A stretch of DNA of 64,000 nt from Micromonospora sp. DSM 45708 (GCF_039566955.1 NZ_CP154796.1:4402001-4466000), one strand, 5' to 3'; shown: positions 1-9,677, counted from the first letter of the stretch. Translations and numbers: made by a program. Notes: generated by a model from the letters alone, not told the origin.

Positions 1-1553
1 GGCACCGAGGCCGCGAGGACCTCCTTCAGGTCCCCGTCGACCAGCGTGGTGCGCCGCTGCGCGCCGAACTGCTTCACCACCGCAGCCAGCTCGTCGGAGA
101 CCAGCTTCCGCAGCACCTTCTCATCGTCCAGGATCGTCGACAGCTCGGCGATCTCCCCGCGCAGCTTCTCCTGCTCGGCCTCCAGCTCCAGCCGGTCGTA
201 CCTCGTCAACCGACGCAGCGGGGTGTCCAGGATGTAGCTGGCCTGGATCTCGGAGAGCTTGAACTTCTGCATCAGGCCGTCCTTGGCGGCCTGGGCGTCC
301 TCGCTGGCCCGGATCAGCTTCACGACCTTGTCGATGTCGAGCAGCGCGATCAGCAGCCCGTCGACCAGGTGCAGCCGCTCCTCCCGCTTGCGCTTGCGGT
401 ACGCGGTGCGCCGGGTCACCACCTCGTAGCGGTGGGCCAGGAACACCTCCAGCAGCTCCTTGAGCCCGAGCGTGCGCGGCTGGCCGTCCACCAGCACCAG
501 GTTGTTCACGCCGAACGACTGCTCCAGCGGGGTGAGCCGGTAGAGGTCGGCGAGCAGCGCCTGCGGGTTGACCCCGACCTTGCACTCCACCACCAGGCGG
601 GTGCCGTTCTCCCGGTCGGTGAGGTCCTTGACGTCGGCGATGCCGGTCAGCCGCTTGGTCTTGTTGACCTCGTTGGTGATGGCCGCGATGACCTTCTCCG
701 CGCCGACGCCGTACGGCAGCTCGGTGACCGTGATGGCCTGCCGGCCCCGGCTGCCCTCCAGCGGGCCGATCTGCACCCGGCCCCGCATCCGCACCACACC
801 GCGCCCGGTCTCGTACGCCCGGCGCACCTCGTCCAGGCCGAGCAGCAGCCCGCCGGTGGGCAGGTCGGGGCCGGGCACGAACTCCATGAGTTTGTCGAGC
901 GTGGCGTCCGGGTGGTTGATCAGCCAGCGGGCGGCCTGGACCGCCTCGCCGAGGTTGTGCGGGATCATGTTGGTCGCCATTCCGACCGCGATCCCGGACG
1001 CGCCGTTGACCAGCAGGTTCGGGAAGGCGGCCGGCAGCACGGTGGGCTGGGTCAGCGAGCCGTCGTAGTTGGGCTCGACGTCGACGGTGTCCTCGCCCAG
1101 CTCGCCGACGAGCAGCATGGCCTCCCGGGACATCCGGGCCTCGGTGTAGCGCGCCGCGGCCGGGCCGTCGTCCGGGCTGCCGAAGTTGCCGTGCCCGTCG
1201 ATGAGGGGCACGTTGAGCGAGAAGTCCTGCGCCAGCCGCACCATCGCGTCGTAGATCGCGGTGTCGCCGTGCGGGTGGTAGCGACCCATCACGTCGCCGA
1301 CCACACGGGCCGACTTGACGTGCGACCGGTCCGGCCGGAACCCCGACTCGTGCATGGACCAGAGGATGCGTCGGTGCACCGGCTTGAGCCCGTCCCGGGC
1401 GTCCGGCAGGGCGCGGGAGTGGATGACCGAGAACGCGTACTCCAGGTAGGAGTCGGAAACCTCGGTGACCAGCGGGTTGTCGAAGACCCGGGCGCCGGCC
1501 TGGTCGAAGGCGGAGAGATCCGCCTTCGCGCGGTCGTCCTTGCGGCGTGCCAT
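1..1553 (-). CDS. parC: DNA topoisomerase IV-type subunit A (ParC), partial
   Basis: Breakage-reunion subunit of a type IIA topoisomerase, acting on chromosomal DNA with ParE. The 517 visible residues start at ATG 1553 and run off the left edge, so the C-terminal part is missing. Residues 30-60 read [20 protein letters not shown], residues 91-97 RYHPHGD, and the catalytic tyrosine is Y136 in ARYTEAR. The start lies 32 bp downstream of the parE stop, so the two form an operon. The N-terminal sequence is closer to the second actinobacterial pair (ParC of Streptomyces) than to GyrA, as I recall those families; GyrA is the main alternative. Confidence 0.88.
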   Translation of the reverse strand, partial: MARRKDDRAKADLSAFDQAGARVFDNPLVTEVSDSYLEYAFSVIHSRALPDARDGLKPVHRRILWSMHESGFRPDRSHVKSARVVGDVMGRYHPHGDTAIYDAMVRLAQDFSLNVPLIDGHGNFGSPDDGPAAARYTEARMSREAMLLVGELGEDTVDVEPNYDGSLTQPTVLPAAFPNLLVNGASGIAVGMATNMIPHNLGEAVQAARWLINHPDATLDKLMEFVPGPDLPTGGLLLGLDEVRRAYETGRGVVRMRGRVQIGPLEGSRGRQAITVTELPYGVGAEKVIAAITNEVNKTKRLTGIADVKDLTDRENGTRLVVECKVGVNPQALLADLYRLTPLEQSFGVNNLVLVDGQPRTLGLKELLEVFLAHRYEVVTRRTAYRKRKREERLHLVDGLLIALLDIDKVVKLIRASEDAQAAKDGLMQKFKLSEIQASYILDTPLRRLTRYDRLELEAEQEKLRGEIAELSTILDDEKVLRKLVSDELAAVVKQFGAQRRTTLVDGDLKEVLAASV

Positions 1554-1585
1554 GGTGCAGCTTCCTTCCGAAACGAACGCGGTGG

Positions 1586-3700
1586 TCAGGCGTCGATGGC
1601 GTCGCGGTCGACGCGGTCGGCGGACTCGATGAGCCAGTTGCGGCGGGGCTCGACCTTCTCCCCCATCAGCAGTTCGAGGATGCGCTCGGCGGCGTCGACG
1701 TCGTCGAGCGTGATCCGGCGGACCGCCCGGGTGGCCGGGTTCATGGTGGTCTCCCACAGCTCGTCGGCGTCCATCTCGCCCAGACCCTTGAAGCGCGGGA
1801 TCGGGGTGACGATCTGCCTGCCGGCCTTCTCCAGCTTGCGGACCGTCGCCTCCATCTCGGCCTGGGTGTAGGTGTAGACGGTCTGCGGGCTGCGTCCCCT
1901 GGTGGTGATCTTGTGCAGCGGCGGCATCGCGGCGTAGAGCCGGCCGGCCTCGATCAGCGGTCGCATGTACCGGGCGAAGAGCGTGATCAGCAGCGTCCGG
2001 ATGTGCGCGCCGTCGACGTCCGCGTCCGCCATGATCAGGACCCGGCCGTAGCGCAGCGTGGACAGGTCGAACGTCCGCCCGGAGCCGGCGCCCAGCACCT
2101 GCACGATCGCCGCGCACTCGGCATTGTCCAGCACCTGCTGGAGGTTGGCCTTCTGCACGTTGAGGATCTTGCCCCGGATCGGCAGCAGGGCCTGGTACTC
2201 GGAGGATCGGGCGAGGCGCCCTGTCCCGAGGGCGCTGTCCCCCTCCACGATAAATAATTCACTTCTGTCGATGCCTGACGCGCGGCAGTCGACCAGCTTG
2301 GCCGGCATGGCCGCGCCCTCCAGCGCGGTCTTGCGGCGGGCCGCGTCCTTCTGCTGCTTCTGGGTGAGCCGGACCCGGGCCGCGTCGACGATCTTCTGGA
2401 GCACCGTGCGGGCCTCGGCCTTGGTGCGGCGGTCGTCGAGCCAGCTCTTGAGGTGCGCCTCGACCAGGCCCTGGAGCACCTTGGTGATGCCGGCGGTGGA
2501 GAGCTCATCCTTGGTCTGCGAGGTGAACTGCGGCTCCGGGATCCGCACGTGCACCACGGCGGTCATGCCCTCCAGGACGTCGTCCAGCGTGGGCGCGTCC
2601 TCCTTGGGCTTGAGTAGGCCCCGGGTGGTGCGGGCGGCCTCGGCGAGGGTCCGGGCCAACGCGCGCTCGAAGCCCTTGCGGTGGGTGCCGCCGTGGGCGT
2701 TGCGGATGGTGTTGGTGAAGCACTCGACGGTGCGCTCGTAGCCGGTGCCCCAGCGGAACGCGATCTCGACCTCGGCGCGGCGCTGCACGTTGGACTGCAT
2801 CACGCCGTTGGCGTCGGCGGCGTTCTCGCGGTAGGTGCCCTCGCCGGTGACCAGCAGCGTGCCGGAGACCGGACGGTCACCGGCCGGGGCGAGGAACTCC
2901 ACCATGTCGGTCAGGCCGTCGGGGAAGTGGAAGCGCTCCTCCACGGCCTGCTCGCCGGTCTCGTCGCACAGCCGGTAGGCCACGCCGGGGACCAGGAAGG
3001 CGGTGTTGCGCAGCTTGAGCCGGACCGCGTCGGTGTCGAGCGCGGCCCCGGTCTCGAAGTATCGGGGGTCGTGCCACCAGCGGATCGAGGTGCCGGTGCG
3101 CTGACCGCGCTTCATGGCGCCGACGACCTGGAGACCGGGACCGGGGGTGAACGGCGCGTCCGGGCCGTCGCCGTCGAAGATCCCGGGCACGCCGTGGCGG
3201 AACGACATGGCGTGCACCTTGCCGGCGCGGCGGACCGTGACGTCGAAGCGGCGGGAGAGCGCGTTGACGGCGGAGGCGCCGACGCCGTGCAGGCCGCCGG
3301 AGGTCTTGTAGCCCGAGCCGCCGAACTTGCCACCGGCGTGCAGCCGGGTGAGCACCAGCTCGACGCCGGAGATGCCGGACTTGGCGTGCACGTCGGTGGG
3401 GATGCCGCGACCGTCGTCGTCGACCTGGACCGAGCCGTCGGCGTGCAGGATCACGTCGACGGTGGTGGCGTGACCCGCGACACCCTCGTCGGTGGAGTTG
3501 TCGAGGATCTCGTTGACGAGGTGACCCACGCCACGGCTGTCGGTGGAGCCGATGTACATGCCGGGGCGCTTGCGGACGGCGTCGAGGCCCTCCAGGTGGG
3601 TCAGGTCGTCGGCCCCGTAGAGCGTCTCAGGCTGTGCGGTCAACTGGTCGTACTCCCAGGTCTCGGCGGTGTGGTGCCGTTCACCGTGAGCGGTCCCCAC
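1586..3700 (-). CDS. parE: DNA topoisomerase IV-type subunit B (ParE)
   Basis: ATPase subunit partnering ParC. The 704-residue protein has a GHKL ATPase N-terminus (VRKRPGMYIGST, then VDDDGRGIP and GGLHGVGASAVN), a transducer domain, and a C-terminal TOPRIM domain with EGDSALGTGR and DADVDGAHIRTL. The EGDSAL variant in place of EGDSAGGSA is what I recall for actinobacterial ParE rather than GyrB. It starts with GTG at 3700. A TAGGCT -10-like element lies on the minus strand at about 3735-3730. It is first gene of the parE-parC operon and divergent from the SGNH hydrolase gene. Confidence 0.92.
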   Translation of the reverse strand: MGTAHGERHHTAETWEYDQLTAQPETLYGADDLTHLEGLDAVRKRPGMYIGSTDSRGVGHLVNEILDNSTDEGVAGHATTVDVILHADGSVQVDDDGRGIPTDVHAKSGISGVELVLTRLHAGGKFGGSGYKTSGGLHGVGASAVNALSRRFDVTVRRAGKVHAMSFRHGVPGIFDGDGPDAPFTPGPGLQVVGAMKRGQRTGTSIRWWHDPRYFETGAALDTDAVRLKLRNTAFLVPGVAYRLCDETGEQAVEERFHFPDGLTDMVEFLAPAGDRPVSGTLLVTGEGTYRENAADANGVMQSNVQRRAEVEIAFRWGTGYERTVECFTNTIRNAHGGTHRKGFERALARTLAEAARTTRGLLKPKEDAPTLDDVLEGMTAVVHVRIPEPQFTSQTKDELSTAGITKVLQGLVEAHLKSWLDDRRTKAEARTVLQKIVDAARVRLTQKQQKDAARRKTALEGAAMPAKLVDCRASGIDRSELFIVEGDSALGTGRLARSSEYQALLPIRGKILNVQKANLQQVLDNAECAAIVQVLGAGSGRTFDLSTLRYGRVLIMADADVDGAHIRTLLITLFARYMRPLIEAGRLYAAMPPLHKITTRGRSPQTVYTYTQAEMEATVRKLEKAGRQIVTPIPRFKGLGEMDADELWETTMNPATRAVRRITLDDVDAAERILELLMGEKVEPRRNWLIESADRVDRDAIDA

Positions 3701-3994
3701 GGCGATCGCCGGGCGCGGCGCGCCGCAGCGAGCCTAGCCCGGCGCTCCGACAGCTCCGATGCACCCGGTGCGGTGCGTTGTCCGGCGGGCCTGCCGGCCG
3801 CCGGACGGTGGCGGTGGGAAGGCGTCCGTGCACGACAACGATCGGACCTGCGGACGTCTTCCCGGCGCCCGCGGGCGGACTGTCGACACCGGTCGCGACC
3901 GTGTGTCCAGCCATTGACGCCCGTCACACGCCCGTGATCTGATCGCCCCCTCAGAGGATCTTTCACGTTTCTATCTGTGAGGGTGAGGTGGGGC

Positions 3995-5251
3995 ATGTCC
4001 GTGTTCCGTCGTTCCGTGCTCGTGGCGGCGCTGGCGCTCGCCACGGCAGCGCTGCCGGCCGCCGCGGCGCCCGCCGCGCCCGCCGCCGCGGCGCTGCCCA
4101 CCGCCGCGGTGGCGCTGGGTGACAGCTTCATCAGTGGCGAGGGCGCCGGCGCGTACGCCCCGGTGGTCGACGTCAACGGCGTCGCGCAGGGCTTCCCCGG
4201 GTGGTCGGCGGCGAACGCCAACGCCTACTTCTGCCACCGCTCACCGAACGCCTCGCTGTTCCGGGCCGACCTGCCGGGCATCGCCGCGCGGTTCAACCTG
4301 GCCTGCTCGGGCGGGCAGCCGTACGACATCGCCAACGCCTCGGCCTCCCGGACCAAGGGCCGGCAGGTGGCCGCCCAGCTCGACCAGCTCCGGTCGGTGG
4401 CCCGGACCCACGACATCGACCTGGTGCTCGTCGGCCTCGGCTCGAACAACAGCTCGTTCACGTTCGGCAGCGTGGCGGAGAAGTGCGCCAACCGGTTCAT
4501 CGCGGACGCGTGGACCGGCTGGTGGGAGTTCTGGGCGTACCTGGGCGGGCCGGTGGAGCAGAAGCCGTGCACCGACGCCGACCTGGGCACCGCCGCGCAG
4601 TTCTCCGCCGCCACCGCGGAGACCACCGCGGCGCTGCGGCAGTTGCTCACCACGCTCGACGAGGTCGACGCCGACGGCCAGCACCGGGTGGTGTTCCAGG
4701 ACTACACCAACCCGCTGCCGTACGAGCTGGACCAGAGCTACTGGAGCGAGGACAGCCGGGACGACACCCGGGACAAGTTCCGCGCGCTGGGCGCGGAGCG
4801 GTACGCGGCCGGCTGCCCGATCCACCGGGCCAGCCTGGCCCCCGGCCAGCGCTTCTCCCAGGGGCTCGGCACGCTGGTCAGCTCCGTACGCGGCACGCTG
4901 GCCGCCGAGTTCCCGGCCGACGACCTGGTCTACCTGAACGTGCAGCGGGCGTTCGACGGCGCCCGGCTCTGCGAGTCGGCGGGTAGCCCGGCCAACGCGC
5001 TGGCCACCCCGATCCGGCTGATGGACGGCCCGAGCGGCACCTTCGTCACCAGCCTCTCCGGCTACGACAAGCTGGACATCCAGCGGATCGCGAACGCCTG
5101 CGGGACCTACTTCCAGACCTGCCAGGAGTCGTGGCACCCGAGCGCCGCCGGCCACCAGGTGCTCGGCCGCTGCCTGAGCGGAGCGGCGGTGACCGGCGCA
5201 CGCGCCGTGTCCTGCGTCCGCGCCCCGGACGGCACGATCAGCGTGAGCTGA
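3995..5251 (+). CDS. secreted SGNH/GDSL-family hydrolase
   Basis: Predicted exported esterase or lipase of 418 residues. A signal peptide (positively charged MSVFRRS, then an Ala-rich hydrophobic stretch to about residue 35) precedes the SGNH block I, ALGDSFISGEG, with nucleophile S44. Block III is GLGSNN and the C-terminal histidine lies in ESWHPSAAGH, where Glu stands at the usual Asp position. Several cysteines suggest disulfides in the exported enzyme. I chose ATG 3995 because GAGGTG lies just upstream; an in-frame GTG at 3977 would add six residues. Substrate cannot be told from the sequence. Confidence 0.88.
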   Translation: MSVFRRSVLVAALALATAALPAAAAPAAPAAAALPTAAVALGDSFISGEGAGAYAPVVDVNGVAQGFPGWSAANANAYFCHRSPNASLFRADLPGIAARFNLACSGGQPYDIANASASRTKGRQVAAQLDQLRSVARTHDIDLVLVGLGSNNSSFTFGSVAEKCANRFIADAWTGWWEFWAYLGGPVEQKPCTDADLGTAAQFSAATAETTAALRQLLTTLDEVDADGQHRVVFQDYTNPLPYELDQSYWSEDSRDDTRDKFRALGAERYAAGCPIHRASLAPGQRFSQGLGTLVSSVRGTLAAEFPADDLVYLNVQRAFDGARLCESAGSPANALATPIRLMDGPSGTFVTSLSGYDKLDIQRIANACGTYFQTCQESWHPSAAGHQVLGRCLSGAAVTGARAVSCVRAPDGTISVS

Positions 5252-5281
5252 CACCGTCGATCAGCGTGAGCTGAGGCCGTC
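5236..5281 (+). repeat. 23-bp tandem duplication spanning a stop codon
   Basis: Two adjacent 23-bp units (5236-5258 and 5259-5281) differ at only two bases. The first unit contains the last codons and stop of the SGNH hydrolase gene, so the second is a duplicated, untranslated copy of the gene end. Confidence 0.9.
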
Positions 5282-5312
5282 GGCCGGCGTCCCCGTCCCG
5301 GGAGCGCCGGCC
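5282..5312. terminator. GC-rich hairpin between convergent genes
   Basis: An 8-bp perfect stem (GGCCGGCG at 5282-5289 and CGCCGGCC at 5305-5312) with a 15-base loop lies between the SGNH hydrolase and the convergent methyltransferase. There is no T-tract, as is common in high-GC actinobacteria, so the terminator call is an inference. Confidence 0.45.
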
Positions 5313-5508
5313 GGCGCGGTCCGGCGTGCGGAAGCGACAGCCGGTCGGGCACGGCCGGGGCGACATCACGAACGACCCAGCTCGACAGGCGGCGGCGGCC
5401 TGGTCGGGCCCGCCCGCCGCGCGAACCGCCGGCCGGACGAGCACGGGCCGCGCAGCCCGGTCGACACACCGCCCCCGCAGCCCGGTCGAGCACCGGCGGC
5501 GCGGTCGG

Positions 5509-6141
5509 TCAGGCGCGGGTCGCGGTGCCGAGCACGTGCGGCGAGGCGGGTGCCGGGATCCCGGCGGCGGGGAAACGGAACCGGTCCAGCTCGGTCACGG
5601 TGAAGCCGGCGGCCCGGATCGCGCCCACGGTGTCCCGGGCGGTGTGGCAGCCGGCGCAGAGCAGCGGCCAGAGCGTCGCGTCGGCGAGACGCTGGGCCCG
5701 ACGCAGGCCCGGTGTCGGGGCGACCACGTGCTCGTAGAAGCGCAGCTCGCCACCGGGTCGGAGCACCCGGCCCGCCTCGCGCAGCGCCGCCGCCTGATCG
5801 GGCACGGAGCAGAGCACCAGCGACAGCACCACCGCGTCGGCGGCACCGTCGGCGACCGGGAGCGCCTCGGCCAGGCCGGCGGCGACGGTCACCGGGACCG
5901 GGGCGGTGGACGCGACGGCACGGGCGAGGGCGCGCAGCCGGGGTTCCGGCTCCACGGCGAGCACCCGGGTCACGGTCGGCGGGTAGTGCGGCAGGTTGCG
6001 TCCGTTGCCGGCGCCGACCTCGACGACCCGGCCGTGCAGCCCGGCCACCAGGCGGCCCCGGTGCGTGGCCGCGCCGGCGGCGTCCATGGCGACGCTGGCC
6101 CGGGCGAAGAGCCGGGCGAAGACCGGGTGCGAGACGCCCAT
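5509..6141 (-). CDS. class I SAM-dependent methyltransferase
   Basis: 210-residue methyltransferase of the UbiE/type-11 style. The SAM-binding glycine-rich motif is [15 protein letters not shown], followed by the acidic strand LAVEPEP, the motif [11 protein letters not shown] and the post-I region [23 protein letters not shown] segment near residue 165 has paired Cys and His. It starts at ATG 6141, sharing one base with the stop of the upstream Rrf2 regulator (TGATG), so the genes are translationally coupled. The acceptor substrate is unknown; the coupling suggests it is part of the regulator's response. Confidence 0.85.
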   Translation of the reverse strand: MGVSHPVFARLFARASVAMDAAGAATHRGRLVAGLHGRVVEVGAGNGRNLPHYPPTVTRVLAVEPEPRLRALARAVASTAPVPVTVAAGLAEALPVADGAADAVVLSLVLCSVPDQAAALREAGRVLRPGGELRFYEHVVAPTPGLRRAQRLADATLWPLLCAGCHTARDTVGAIRAAGFTVTELDRFRFPAAGIPAPASPHVLGTATRA

Positions 6142-6578
6142 CAGCGAATGGCCGGGCGGGCGCCGAGGCTGAGCAGGAGCGGGCCGGCCGCGCCGTCGAC
6201 CAGGTCGCCGAGGCGTACGCCGTCGAGCACGGCGAGGAAGGCGGCCTGGGCCCGGCGCAGCTCGCCGCGCAGCCGGCAGCCGCTGACCAGCGGGCAGGCC
6301 GGTTCGGCGCAGTTGACCACCTCGTCGTCGCCCTCGAAGGCGCGCACCACCGCGGCGACTGTCACGTCGCCGGCGTGCTCGGCGAAGGCGACCCCGCCGG
6401 AGCGCCCGCGGATGGTGACCAGGACGCCGAGCCGCTGCAACCGCTGCACCACCTTGGCCACGTGGCTGCGCGGCAGGGCGAGCCGGGTGGCCAACTCGTC
6501 CACCGTGGCCCGGACCGGGGACGCCGCGGTCAGCATGGCGATCCGCAGTGCCATGTCGGTCGACCGGTTGAGCCTCAC
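6141..6578 (-). CDS. Rrf2-family regulator, NsrR-like Fe-S cysteines
   Basis: 145-residue winged-helix Rrf2 regulator. The N-terminal helix-turn-helix includes [12 protein letters not shown] and [18 protein letters not shown], and the wing has [10 protein letters not shown]90, C95 and C101 ([13 protein letters not shown]) have the C-x4-C-x5-C spacing of NsrR-type Fe-S sensors, so a cluster and response to nitric oxide or redox stress are likely but inferred. It starts with GTG 6578 and overlaps the methyltransferase start by one base. It is divergent from the alpha/beta hydrolase at 6736, and a partial dyad (ATGACTAATGTC, minus strand, near 6586-6597) could be an operator. Confidence 0.9.
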   Translation of the reverse strand: MRLNRSTDMALRIAMLTAASPVRATVDELATRLALPRSHVAKVVQRLQRLGVLVTIRGRSGGVAFAEHAGDVTVAAVVRAFEGDDEVVNCAEPACPLVSGCRLRGELRRAQAAFLAVLDGVRLGDLVDGAAGPLLLSLGARPAIR

Positions 6579-6723
6579 GCCCCGACATTAGTCATTGGAC
6601 GCCGGAAGGAGACAGGCCGTGCTCCCGGAATCCTCCGCCGCCGCGGGGGGCCGGTCCTGGACGGGATCGCGCCCAGGCACGCCTCGCGTCGGGTCCACCC
6701 ACCGCTTGCTACCCGCCGGTAGC

Positions 6724-6729
6724 TAGGCT
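6724..6729 (+). promoter_or_regulatory. -10 element of a leaderless transcript
   Basis: TAGGCT followed by six bases and then the GTG start at 6736, with no Shine-Dalgarno sequence. This is the expected geometry if transcription begins at the start codon. Confidence 0.6.
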
Positions 6730-6735
6730 GGGCCG

Positions 6736-7605
6736 GTGAGTGGCGAGTACGCGCAGGAGTTCGTGGACGTCGACGGCGCCCGGATCGGCGTCCAGGTCTA
6801 TCCGGAGCCGGCCGGGCCGCCCGGCGCGCCGGTGGTGGTGATCTGGCCGGCGATGGGCGTCCGGGCCCGCTACTACCGCCCGTTCGCCGCCGCGCTGCGC
6901 GACGCGGGGCTCGCGGTGATCGTGGCGGACCTGCGCGGCACCGGGGAGAGCACCCCCGCACCGGCCCGCACCTGCCGGTACGGCTACGCGGAGCTGGCCA
7001 CCGACGTCGGCGCGGTGCTGGACGCGCTCAAGCCCCGCCTGGACGGCCGCGTCCGGGTGCTGCTCGGGCACTCCCTCGGCGGGCAGGTGGCGGTGCTGCA
7101 CCAGGCGTTGCACGACGCCGGCCGGGTGGACGGGCTGGCGCTGGTGGCGGTGGGCCTGCCGTGGTGGCGCCGCTACCCGGGGCGGCGCGGCTGGGGCGTG
7201 CTGCCCTACACCCAGGGCATCGCGGCGGTGACCCGGCTGCTGGGCGTCTGGCCCGGCTGGGGCTTCGGCGGCCGGCAGGCGCGCGGCGTGATCCGGCACT
7301 GGGCGCACACCGCCCGTACCGGCCGGTTCCCGACGCTCGACGGCGTCGACGCGGAGGCCGCCGTGCGGCGGGTCCGGACCCCGGTGCTCGCGGTCAGCGT
7401 GGACGACGACCAGTACACGCCGCACGAGACGCTGGATCACCTCTGCGACAAGCTGACCGCCGCGCCGGTGACCCGGCACCGCTACTCGGCCGCCGAGGCG
7501 GGCGCCGCGCTGGACCACTTCACCTGGGTACGCGCGGCGGCGCCGCTGGCCGCCCGGGTGGCCGCGTTCGCCGGCGCCCTGCCGAGACGAAACCCGGGGG
7601 CGTGA
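6736..7605 (+). CDS. alpha/beta-fold hydrolase
   Basis: 289-residue serine hydrolase. The nucleophile elbow is GHSLGG (S113), preceded by an oxyanion-side motif VVVIWPAMG and the strand VIVADLRGTGES. A catalytic Asp is likely in VSVDDDQYTPHE and the His in LDHFTWV near the C-terminus. A cap region rich in Trp and Tyr (VGLPWWRRYPGRRGWG) suggests a hydrophobic substrate. No signal peptide is evident, so it should be cytoplasmic. The start is GTG with a leaderless -10. It is divergent from the Rrf2 regulator. Substrate unknown. Confidence 0.86.
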   Translation: MSGEYAQEFVDVDGARIGVQVYPEPAGPPGAPVVVIWPAMGVRARYYRPFAAALRDAGLAVIVADLRGTGESTPAPARTCRYGYAELATDVGAVLDALKPRLDGRVRVLLGHSLGGQVAVLHQALHDAGRVDGLALVAVGLPWWRRYPGRRGWGVLPYTQGIAAVTRLLGVWPGWGFGGRQARGVIRHWAHTARTGRFPTLDGVDAEAAVRRVRTPVLAVSVDDDQYTPHETLDHLCDKLTAAPVTRHRYSAAEAGAALDHFTWVRAAAPLAARVAAFAGALPRRNPGA

Positions 7606-7658
7606 GCGGGCCGAGGACGGGTATGCCGCACCGCCCGAACACGGCGGAGGGGGATCAG

Positions 7659-8288
7659 ATGTCCGAACGGCACACCGCGTTGCGCTCGATGCACGACCTG
7701 GGCCTGGCGGCCTGGTTCGGCGGCTCACTGATGGGGGCGCTCGGCGTCAACGGCGCGGCGGCACGAATCGACGACACGACTCAGCGGCTGCCGGTGGCCT
7801 CGGCCGGCTGGGCGCGGTGGACCCCGGTGAACGCGGCGGCGATCGGCGCGCACCTGGCCGGCGCGGTCGGCGAGCTGGTCACCGAGAGCCCACGGATGGC
7901 CCGGCAGGCCGGGGTGGGGAAGGTGAGCGCGGTGAAGACCGCGCTCACCGTCGGCGCGCTGGCGGTGACCGGCTACAGCCGGTTGATCGGCATGCGACTG
8001 GAGAAGGCGGGCGGGCCGCCCGTCGACGGGATCACCGAACCGAACCACCACACGCCGGCCTCGGTCGCGGCCAGCCAGCGGCAGATGAAGATGCTCCAGT
8101 GGGCGATTCCGGCGCTGACCGGCGCGCTGGTCGTGGTGACGGCGTACATGGGCGAGCAGCAGAAGCCGGGGCAGGTGTTCCGGGGCATGCTGGGCCGGGC
8201 CAACGGGCTCGTGTCCACGCCGAAGAACCTCGGCAAGATGGCCGCCATGGGCGCGGCCGGGCGTCATCTGGTCGCGTCCGGCCGCTGA
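7659..8288 (+). CDS. conserved hypothetical membrane protein
   Basis: 209 residues; I do not recognise a named family. Three or four hydrophobic stretches are visible: near residues 10-32 (LGLAAWFGGSLMGALGVNG), 60-75, 88-110 and 145-168 (LQWAIPALTGALVVVTAYMG), so it is probably an inner-membrane protein. The C-terminus ends in a basic, Ala- and Gly-rich tail. The ATG at 7659 follows a good ribosome site (GGAGGGGG). It is followed directly by a very strong hairpin. The hydrolase upstream ends 53 bp before, so the two may be cotranscribed. Confidence 0.75.
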   Translation: MSERHTALRSMHDLGLAAWFGGSLMGALGVNGAAARIDDTTQRLPVASAGWARWTPVNAAAIGAHLAGAVGELVTESPRMARQAGVGKVSAVKTALTVGALAVTGYSRLIGMRLEKAGGPPVDGITEPNHHTPASVAASQRQMKMLQWAIPALTGALVVVTAYMGEQQKPGQVFRGMLGRANGLVSTPKNLGKMAAMGAAGRHLVASGR

Positions 8289-8292
8289 GACC

Positions 8293-8340
8293 ACCGCGCG
8301 GCCGGCGACCCACATCGGGGTGGGTCGCCGGCCGCGCGGT
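8293..8340. terminator. 21-bp perfect stem hairpin terminator
   Basis: Perfect inverted repeat with 21-bp arms (8293-8313 and 8320-8340) and a 6-base loop, lying between convergent genes. It probably ends transcription in both directions; no T-tract. Confidence 0.8.
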
Positions 8341-8349
8341 GTTCCCGTC

Positions 8350-8544
8350 TCAGGAGCCGGTGCCGTCCTCCCCCGCAGCGCCCGGCGCGGACGGCTCGTT
8401 GTCCGGCACCGGCGACCCGGTCACCGGACGTCCGGTGTCGTCCACCAGGCCCGGGGCCATGCTGCCGCCGTGCGCCTCCTCGGCCTCCCGGGTCGCCCGG
8501 GGGTCCCGGCCGTCCGGGGTCGTCTCGTCCCGCCGTTGCGCCAC
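8350..8544 (-). CDS. small hydrophilic hypothetical protein
   Basis: 64 residues, strongly charged and Pro/Gly-rich (MAQRRDETTPDGRD at the start, ending EDGTGS), with no hydrophobic segment and likely disordered. The GTG start at 8544 has a plausible ribosome site, GAGGGG five bases upstream, and the gene ends just before the strong bidirectional hairpin, which is why I keep it. I recognise no family and give no function. It could still be a chance open frame. Confidence 0.5.
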   Translation of the reverse strand: MAQRRDETTPDGRDPRATREAEEAHGGSMAPGLVDDTGRPVTGSPVPDNEPSAPGAAGEDGTGS

Positions 8545-8598
8545 GTGTCCCCCTCGCTGTCGTCCCTGGCCGGTACCCGTGCGGTGGCCGGGAAAACC

Positions 8599-9489
8599 TC
8601 AGGCGCGCGCGGCGGCCGGCACCGCACCGAGCAGTTCGGCGAGACGGGTGGCGTCCCGTTGGGCCTGGTCGCCGCAGCAGTTGTTGGTCAGCACGTGCAG
8701 CTCGGCGCACTGGTCGGCCAGCTCGCGCAGCAGCACGGACCAGTGCCGCAGCTCCGACTCGCCGTAGGCGTAGCGGAACCGCTCCTGCTTGTCGCCGCCG
8801 GCCCAGGCGTCGCTGTGCCCGTGGAACCGGACCACCGCCAGGTCGGTGGTGGCGACCAGGATCGGCGGCACCGAGGAGACGTGTCCCTGCGGCATGTCCA
8901 CACAGCCGTAGCCGAGCCCGTGCTCGCGCAGGAACGTCACGGTGTCGACCGCGGCGTCGCCGGTGAACCAGGAGGAGTGTCGCAGCTCGACGGTGACCGG
9001 GAAGGGCCGGCACCGCTGCGCGGCGGCCACGATCCGCCGCCGGGCCGCGTCGCCGCGGGCCAACCACGGCGGGAACTGCAACAGCACCGCGCCGAGCCGG
9101 TCGGCCGCCGCGAGCGGCGCCAGCGCCGCGTGGAACCGGTCCCACAACTCGTCGTACGCCCCGGCGGACAGGTCGCGCCACCGGATCCGGCTCGGGCCGC
9201 CGGCCGGCCGCAGGTCCTTGGGCAGCGCGTCGACCGGCGTGTGGTGGCCGGTGAAGAGCCGGAACGCCTTGACGTCGAAGGTGAAGCCGGGCGGGGTGGC
9301 GTCCGCCCAGGCCGTCGTGGTCTCCGGCGCTGGCACGGCGTAGTACGACGTGTCCACCTCGACCAGGCCGAAGTGCTCGGCGTACCAGCGCAGCCGGCCG
9401 GCCGGCGTGTTGGTCCCGCGCGGATACCAGCCGGAGCGGACCAGCATCTGGTCGGCCCAGGAGGACGTGCCCACCTTGATGACACCCAT
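8599..9489 (-). CDS. DUF72 family TIM-barrel-like protein
   Basis: 296-residue member of the DUF72 (YecE-like) family. Signature stretches are GTSSWADQMLVRSGWYP at the N-terminus, EVDTSYYAVP, FTFDVKAFRLFTGH, LQFPPWLARG, VELRHSSWF and VVRFHGHSDAW. The family folds as a TIM-like barrel, but its biochemical role is unsettled. I chose ATG 9489 because conservation begins at MGVIKVGTSSW; the open frame extends 66 codons further upstream without family-like sequence. A second DUF72 protein lies at 30752. Confidence 0.9.
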   Translation of the reverse strand: MGVIKVGTSSWADQMLVRSGWYPRGTNTPAGRLRWYAEHFGLVEVDTSYYAVPAPETTTAWADATPPGFTFDVKAFRLFTGHHTPVDALPKDLRPAGGPSRIRWRDLSAGAYDELWDRFHAALAPLAAADRLGAVLLQFPPWLARGDAARRRIVAAAQRCRPFPVTVELRHSSWFTGDAAVDTVTFLREHGLGYGCVDMPQGHVSSVPPILVATTDLAVVRFHGHSDAWAGGDKQERFRYAYGESELRHWSVLLRELADQCAELHVLTNNCCGDQAQRDATRLAELLGAVPAAARA

Positions 9490-9677
9490 GTCGTTCAGTT
9501 CACCGCGAACCGGACGGACCGGCAACCGGAGGCTCCGGTGTGGATCGCCGGAGTTGTCGGTGCCGGTTCGTACGGTGGCCACGGCGGGTCGGGCGCCCGC
9601 GAGGGTGACCGGTCTCACGTCCCGCGCCGGGCCCGTCGTGTGACGCTTCCACAGGTGGCGGCGCTGAGGGTCACGAG

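Noticed and set aside
3698..3976. Small divergent gene between parE and the SGNH hydrolase
   Set aside because: The open frames there are reverse or shifted readings with Arg/Pro-rich protein and no ribosome site.
7618..7623. GGGTAT before the membrane protein gene at 7659 as a SigB promoter
   Set aside because: There is no GTTT at the required 14-16 bp upstream.
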